Source: WTFY01 sp965220875 (GTDB lineage Bacteria > Pseudomonadota > Gammaproteobacteria > UBA4575). From it: a DNA stretch of 64,000 nucleotides. Location of the stretch: the NCBI GenBank assembly GCA_965220875.1, contig OZ244849.1, positions 124,001 through 188,000 of the forward strand. The letters run 5' to 3'. Position 1 is the first letter of the stretch. Every line of letters begins with the position of its first letter. This document shows, one piece after another, positions 59,798 to 64,000 of the stretch. The translations under genes were made by a program, and so were the position numbers. The notes beneath the pieces were generated by a model, which worked only from the letters and a program-made list of their open reading frames with translations, had not been told where the DNA came from and made no database searches.

Positions 59798-61084
59798 CTA
59801 GTGATAGGTCCTCTTTGCTGAGCTGCGCTGGGATTTCTGCCTGCCGCGACGAACGCCTGTCATTTTTCTTTTCGTTTGCAAATCTGCTTCCTGAAAGGTT
59901 GTCCACCACTCGCACAGCCGGCCAACCGACTCACCCGCAGCAGCACGCAGGCACAGAAAATCATATGCTGCACGGAACCGGGGATGCCTATACAGGCGAA
60001 AGACCGGGTTCCCGTATTTACGGTAGAACCGGAACTGCAGGTCCCAAATTTCGCGCATGGGATGCTGCAGCCGTTTAGGTATCGAGGTGAATCGCATTTG
60101 CGATATCACGGTGTTTTCCACAGCGGCTGCATGAGCGAGCTTGTGAGACAGTCCATCCAGTTCAAGCTGACGAACCAGTGTCCGAAGAGGCCCCCACAGA
60201 AATACCGCATACAGGAACGAAGGGGTCACGTGCTTGCCGGTACGGATTCGCTCATCCGTTCTCTGCAGGGCAGTGTAGACCAATGCAGAAAACGTCTTGC
60301 TGGAGCTACCGCACAACTCCTTTTCCGTCATTGGAAACAGATGCTGGAACAGCCCGTATTCGCGCAAGGCATCGAAAGTGCGCACTGCGAAGCCTGCGTA
60401 AAATAATTTGACTATCTCGTCGAACAGGCGTGCCGGGTGGACCTCAGACAGCAAATGACCCAGGCGATAAACAGATTCTTCAGCCTGTTTCTCCATCTGG
60501 AAATCCAGCTTGACCGACAACCGGACCGCACGGAGCATGCGTGCCGGATCTTCCCTGAACCGCAAATCCGGCTCACCAATGACACGCAACATCCTGGCAT
60601 CCAGATCCTGCAGACCACCTACCAGGTCCAGTAACCTGGCTTCATCGGGGTCGTAGTACAGTGCATTGGCGGTAAAGTCCCGGCGGAAAGCGTCTTCGTC
60701 AATGCTGCCGTACGTGTTGTCTGCAATGATTCGGCCTTTCTGGTTCACGTGAGCGCGCCCTGCCGCACGAAACGTAGCAACTTCCACGAGTCCCTTCGAG
60801 CCATACACATGCACGATCCGGAAACGCCGCCCGATTATCCTGCTGTTGTCGAACAGCCTTCGTACTTCCTCCGGGTGGGCATTCGTGGCAATGTCAAAGT
60901 CCTTTGGGGAATGCCCAAGCAGAAGGTCACGTACGCCTCCACCCACAAGATAGGCTTCATACCCGGCATCATGTAACTTTGAAATGACCCGCAGTGCATT
61001 CCGATTGATACAGGACGAGTCGATCTCGACCGGCATGCTCGGGGCTGGACTGTGCTTGCTTGGATCAGGTGTAGCGCGTCTCAT
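59798..61084 (-). CDS. pcnB: Poly(A) polymerase I
   Basis: Protein of 428 residues. PcnB adds poly(A) tails to RNA for decay. Nucleotidyltransferase core: YLVGGGVRDLLLGHSPKDFD and IATNAHPEEVRRLFDNSRII, then RRFRIVHVYGSKGLVEVATF and RDFTANALYYD (the tRNA-NT superfamily motif). The C-terminus is basic (GVRRGRQKSQRSSAKRTYH), as in the family. It is followed by folK after 32 bp. The start is ATG 61084, though an internal start is possible. Confidence 0.95.
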   Translation of the reverse strand: MRRATPDPSKHSPAPSMPVEIDSSCINRNALRVISKLHDAGYEAYLVGGGVRDLLLGHSPKDFDIATNAHPEEVRRLFDNSRIIGRRFRIVHVYGSKGLVEVATFRAAGRAHVNQKGRIIADNTYGSIDEDAFRRDFTANALYYDPDEARLLDLVGGLQDLDARMLRVIGEPDLRFREDPARMLRAVRLSVKLDFQMEKQAEESVYRLGHLLSEVHPARLFDEIVKLFYAGFAVRTFDALREYGLFQHLFPMTEKELCGSSSKTFSALVYTALQRTDERIRTGKHVTPSFLYAVFLWGPLRTLVRQLELDGLSHKLAHAAAVENTVISQMRFTSIPKRLQHPMREIWDLQFRFYRKYGNPVFRLYRHPRFRAAYDFLCLRAAAGESVGRLCEWWTTFQEADLQTKRKMTGVRRGRQKSQRSSAKRTYH

Positions 61085-61228
61085 GTCTGGAATCGTCGAA
61101 TGGAATCAGCCCGGTTCATCGGTATTCCAGTGAATCATAACCTTGTTGCATGCAAAAACAACCTGAACGTGCATTCTGATAACTGTCCCGGAGCCACTTT
61201 TGTGGCTTTCCCGGGCGTGCAATTCGAC

Positions 61229-61615
61229 TCATGACTTTCCGCTCGCCTTTCGCAGCTGGCGGCGCTGACGCTTGTCAGGTCTCCCGCTGGACCGAGGTAA
61301 GCCAGCGCTCAGCAGCCTTCTCTGCTGGATACTGACTTCGCGGCGCTCGACACTTGCCTGCGTCTCCTCATACAGCGTCTGAGCCACTTTTGCCGGACCC
61401 CTTTTGATACTCACCCGGCAAACCTTGACTGTGACCTGGTGCTGTCTTCTTGTGACCTCAACCACGTCTCCAATTTGCACTGCGCGGGCAGGCTTCACAC
61501 GTTGGCCGTTCACATGTACCTTGCCACCTTTCACAGCCTCGGCGGCCAGGGTGCGTCCCCTGAAAAAACGGGCTGCCCAAAGCCACTTGTCAATTCGAAC
61601 TTTTTGTAAAGTCAT
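61229..61615 (-). CDS. hslR: S4-domain ribosome-associated heat-shock protein (Hsp15-like)
   Basis: Protein of 128 residues from ATG 61615, five bases after AAAGGAA. The S4 RNA-binding domain is clear: VRIDKWLWAARFFRGRTLAA, EAVKGGKVHVNGQRVKPARA and VQIGDVVEVTRRQ. A basic C-terminus (RSSGRPDKRQRRQLRKASGK) follows. Hsp15 binds free 50S subunits carrying stalled nascent chains. The gene is divergent from the GST-like gene, 62 bp apart. Confidence 0.9.
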   Translation of the reverse strand: MTLQKVRIDKWLWAARFFRGRTLAAEAVKGGKVHVNGQRVKPARAVQIGDVVEVTRRQHQVTVKVCRVSIKRGPAKVAQTLYEETQASVERREVSIQQRRLLSAGLPRSSGRPDKRQRRQLRKASGKS

Positions 61616-61677
61616 CATTTCCTTTTGACAAGCAGTTCGTATAATGAGTAGCTTTCTGAACCTCATACCTGATCATC

Positions 61678-62334
61678 ATGAACCTGGAACTTGTCAGCTT
61701 TAATGTATGCCCGTTTGTACAGCGTAGCGTCATTACCCTGAATTACAAAAACTGTGACTACAAGATTACCTTCATCGATTTGAACGATCCACCGGAGTGG
61801 TTCCTGGAGATTTCACCGCTGGGGAGAGTACCCGTGCTCAGGATCAATGAGACGGAAGTGCTGTTTGAGTCTGCTGTCATCAATGAATTCATTGATGATG
61901 TAACACCCGGCACATTGAAACCGTCAGACTTGCTCACCCTTGCAAAAAACCGGGCATGGATTGAATACGGCAGCACATGCCTGGGAGACCTGTACATGAT
62001 TGCGGATGGCAAGACGGAAGAGGATATGCGCCGGAGAATGAATGAATGCATTGAACGGCTTGAGCGAGTGGAAAACGTGCTCGGCCATTCCACCTTTTTC
62101 AATGGTGAAAAGCTGGCCCTGATCGATGCAGCCTACGCGCCTTTGCTGATCCGCCTGGAATTCATGCGACAGAACATTGACCTGCTGAACTGGAACCGGT
62201 TTCCCAAGCTGGAAAGATGGAGGAAAGACCTGCTCGGCCTTGAAGCCGTGCAAAAATCAATCATTGACGAATTTGACCTGCATTACACGAACAAGATCAA
62301 GGCACAGAACGGATACCTCGGAAGCGTATTATAG
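61678..62334 (+). CDS. Glutathione S-transferase-fold protein
   Basis: Protein of 218 residues. The thioredoxin-like N-terminus starts LELVSFNVCPFVQRSVITLN, with the CPFxQR of GSTs active through Cys; the SPLGRVPVLRI stretch and ESAVINEFIDD are the cis-Pro and glutathione contacts. The helical C-terminus has KLALIDAAYAPLLIRLEFMR. Such proteins reduce disulfides or dehydroascorbate, or act as SspA-like regulators; SspA normally has a different context. Function not certain. Confidence 0.85.
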   Translation: MNLELVSFNVCPFVQRSVITLNYKNCDYKITFIDLNDPPEWFLEISPLGRVPVLRINETEVLFESAVINEFIDDVTPGTLKPSDLLTLAKNRAWIEYGSTCLGDLYMIADGKTEEDMRRRMNECIERLERVENVLGHSTFFNGEKLALIDAAYAPLLIRLEFMRQNIDLLNWNRFPKLERWRKDLLGLEAVQKSIIDEFDLHYTNKIKAQNGYLGSVL

Positions 62335-62378
62335 GGGTTCGCCTGCTCCATGCAGAATAATCGGTAATCGTTCAAATC

Positions 62379-64000
62379 TCAGGCTGCTATTTCACTGATC
62401 AGCCGGTTGAGCCTGCTGACAAACCCGGCCGGGTCTTCGAGTTGTCCGCCTTCTGCCAGGATCGCCTGGTCTAGGAGGATTTTTGCCCAATCCGTGAACC
62501 GTTCTTCTGCCTGCTCCTCTTTCATGCGCTTGACCAGGGCATGCCCGGGATTGATCTCCAGAACTGGCTTGCTTGAAGGCAATTCATGCCCAGCCTGTTT
62601 CATCAGGTGCTGCATGTAAAGTGCCATGTCGTGCTCATTCAGGACAATGCATGCGGGAGAAGTGGTGAGACGTTGCGATACCCGCACTGCCTCGACTTTG
62701 TCCTGCAGGACTTCTTCAATTTGCTGGACCAGTTTTTTCGCTTCTTCTTCCTTCTTTTCCTGCTCCCTTTTGTCCTCCTTGCTACTGATCTCGCCCAAAT
62801 CCAAGTCACCCTTGGCAATGGATGCAAAGTGTTTCTCCTGGTATTCGCTCAAATGGCTCATCAACCACTCATCCACACGGTCTGTCAGCAGCAGTACCTC
62901 GATCTCCTTGTCACGGAATATCTCGAGGTGGGGGCTGTTCTTTGCGGCAGCATAACTGTCCGCAGTGATGTAATAGATCTTGTCCTGCCCCGGTTTCATG
63001 CGGGCCAGGTAGTCTTCCAGTGAAACTTCCTGGGCCTCGTCCTCACCATGCGTCGAGGCAAATCTCAATAGCCCTGAAATTTTTTCCCTGTTTGCAATGT
63101 CTTCTCCGGGACCTTCCTTGAGTACCTTGCCGAATGCAGACCAGAAATCCCGGTATTTTTCTGTCTCGTTCTTGGCCATGCTCTCGAGCAGTCCCAGAAT
63201 CTTTTTCACCGAGCCGGAACGTATGCTGTCGATGATCTTGTTGTCCTGCAGGATTTCGCGTGAGATATTGAGCGGCAAATCATTGGAATCAATCACGCCT
63301 CGTACAAAGCGCAAGTACCTTGGCAAGAGCTTTTCAGCATCATCCATGATAAATACTCTCTGCACATAGAGTTTCACGCCATGAGCGGGATTTGGATCGA
63401 ACAGGTCAAAAGGAGCATTTTTAGGGATGTACAGCAGCGAGATGTACTCCGTCTTGCCTTCAACACGGTTATGCACCCAGGCCAGGGGCTCTGAAAAATC
63501 ATGACTCACGTGCTTGTAGAATTCCGTGTATTCCTCGTCACTGATTTCCGTTTTGGCCCGTGCCCAGAGCGCCGATGCCTTGTTTACCGTTTCCCAGCTT
63601 CCCGTTGGCTCGCCCTTGTCATTCAGTTCGCGCATCTCAATCGGTAGCGGTACATGGTCTGAATACTTGGTAATGATGGCGCGCAATCGCCAGGGATTGA
63701 GCAGTTCGTCTTCTTCCTCCTTGAGATGCAGGACGACTTCCGTACCGTACCGGGCCCTCTTCACATTCTCGAGCGTATAGGACCCCGTCCCCTCGGATTC
63801 CCAGCGTACCGCCTGATCCGGTTCCATGCCGGCCTTGAGCGTGGTGAGAGTGACTTTATCGGCAACAATAAATGCGGAGTAAAACCCGACCCCGAATTGA
63901 CCTATGAGGTGCGAGTCCCTGCTTTGATCGCCCGTAAGCTGATCCAGAAACTCCCGGGTGCCTGACCGGGCGATCGTGCCTATATTCTGGATCACTTCCT
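62379..64000 (-). CDS. htpG: HSP90 chaperone HtpG (N-terminus beyond the window)
   Basis: The last 540 residues of HtpG are present; the frame is still open at the right edge. Visible are the ATPase-domain end (IGQFGVGFYSAFIVADKV), then ITKYSDHVPLPIEMRE, SDEEYTEFYKHVSHDFSEPL, GVKLYVQRVFIMDDAEKLLP, RGVIDSNDLPLNISREIL, and the C-terminal dimer part (LNEHDMALYMQHLMKQAGHE). HtpG is a cytosolic folding chaperone. It converges with the GST-like gene, 44 bp apart. Confidence 0.96.
   Translation of the reverse strand, partial: EVIQNIGTIARSGTREFLDQLTGDQSRDSHLIGQFGVGFYSAFIVADKVTLTTLKAGMEPDQAVRWESEGTGSYTLENVKRARYGTEVVLHLKEEEDELLNPWRLRAIITKYSDHVPLPIEMRELNDKGEPTGSWETVNKASALWARAKTEISDEEYTEFYKHVSHDFSEPLAWVHNRVEGKTEYISLLYIPKNAPFDLFDPNPAHGVKLYVQRVFIMDDAEKLLPRYLRFVRGVIDSNDLPLNISREILQDNKIIDSIRSGSVKKILGLLESMAKNETEKYRDFWSAFGKVLKEGPGEDIANREKISGLLRFASTHGEDEAQEVSLEDYLARMKPGQDKIYYITADSYAAAKNSPHLEIFRDKEIEVLLLTDRVDEWLMSHLSEYQEKHFASIAKGDLDLGEISSKEDKREQEKKEEEAKKLVQQIEEVLQDKVEAVRVSQRLTTSPACIVLNEHDMALYMQHLMKQAGHELPSSKPVLEINPGHALVKRMKEEQAEERFTDWAKILLDQAILAEGGQLEDPAGFVSRLNRLISEIAA

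Overview
The window looks like a gammaproteobacterial chromosome. The evidence is the gene order pcnB-folK-(deoxynucleoside kinase)-panB-panC, tsaE-nnr, amidase, mutL-miaA-hfq-hflX-hflK-hflC-DUF2065-hisZ-purA, and rnr-rpsF-rpsR-DUF2232-rplI-dnaB. Best hits suggest no named species. The core genes are moderately GC-rich. Two stretches, 1 to about 8.48 kb and about 26.6 to 34.9 kb, are visibly more AT-rich, carry unrelated or decayed genes, and end in copies of tRNA 3' ends, so I read them as integrated genomic islands.

1-8.5 kb is a defence-type island. It holds the C-terminus of a SNF2-like helicase, a DUF3883 protein and a D12-class adenine methyltransferase; an AAA ATPase coupled to an RloB-like protein; two adjacent genes that both look like PD-(D/E)XK-type nucleases (one unrecognised); and a DUF2806 protein beside a small membrane protein. 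It ends at 8462-8481 in a tRNA-3'-end-like sequence, preceded by tandem 12-bp repeats of the kind integrases bind.

8.6-26.4 kb is core DNA. A putatively Fur-controlled cluster holds a porin, a periplasmic FMN-binding protein, a PepSY-type membrane protein and ApbE. A putatively Zur-controlled cluster holds a His-rich DUF2796 protein, an ABC ATPase, a permease and a DUF3299 protein, and resembles Zrg-type zinc uptake. Then follow ispG, fadD, dnaB, the S6/S18/L9 ribosomal cluster (S6 has an unusual repeated acidic tail) and RNase R.

26.5-34.9 kb starts with tRNA-Leu(CAG), whose last 19 bases are repeated exactly at 33149-33167. Between the copies lie a broken IS3-family element with a canonical -1 frameshift heptamer, a gamma-glutamylcyclotransferase-like gene, a three-gene cassette of uncharacterised proteins (29598-30881) and several decaying small genes. 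No integrase remains. Beyond the second copy are a monooxygenase-fold gene, relics of related IS elements and a small hypothetical gene.

34.9-64 kb is core again: a SulP transporter with STAS and cyclic-nucleotide-type domains, a DUF411 protein, purine and histidine genes, the Hfl/Hfq RNA and protease regulators, mismatch repair and tRNA modification (mutL, miaA, tsaE, queG), cell-wall amidase, NAD(P)HX repair, glycolysis (pgi), pantothenate and folate synthesis, poly(A) polymerase, an S4-domain heat-shock protein, a GST-like protein and the C-terminal part of HtpG. Two very short membrane-protein genes (24 and 42 codons) with good ribosome-binding sites lie at 38180 and 56888.
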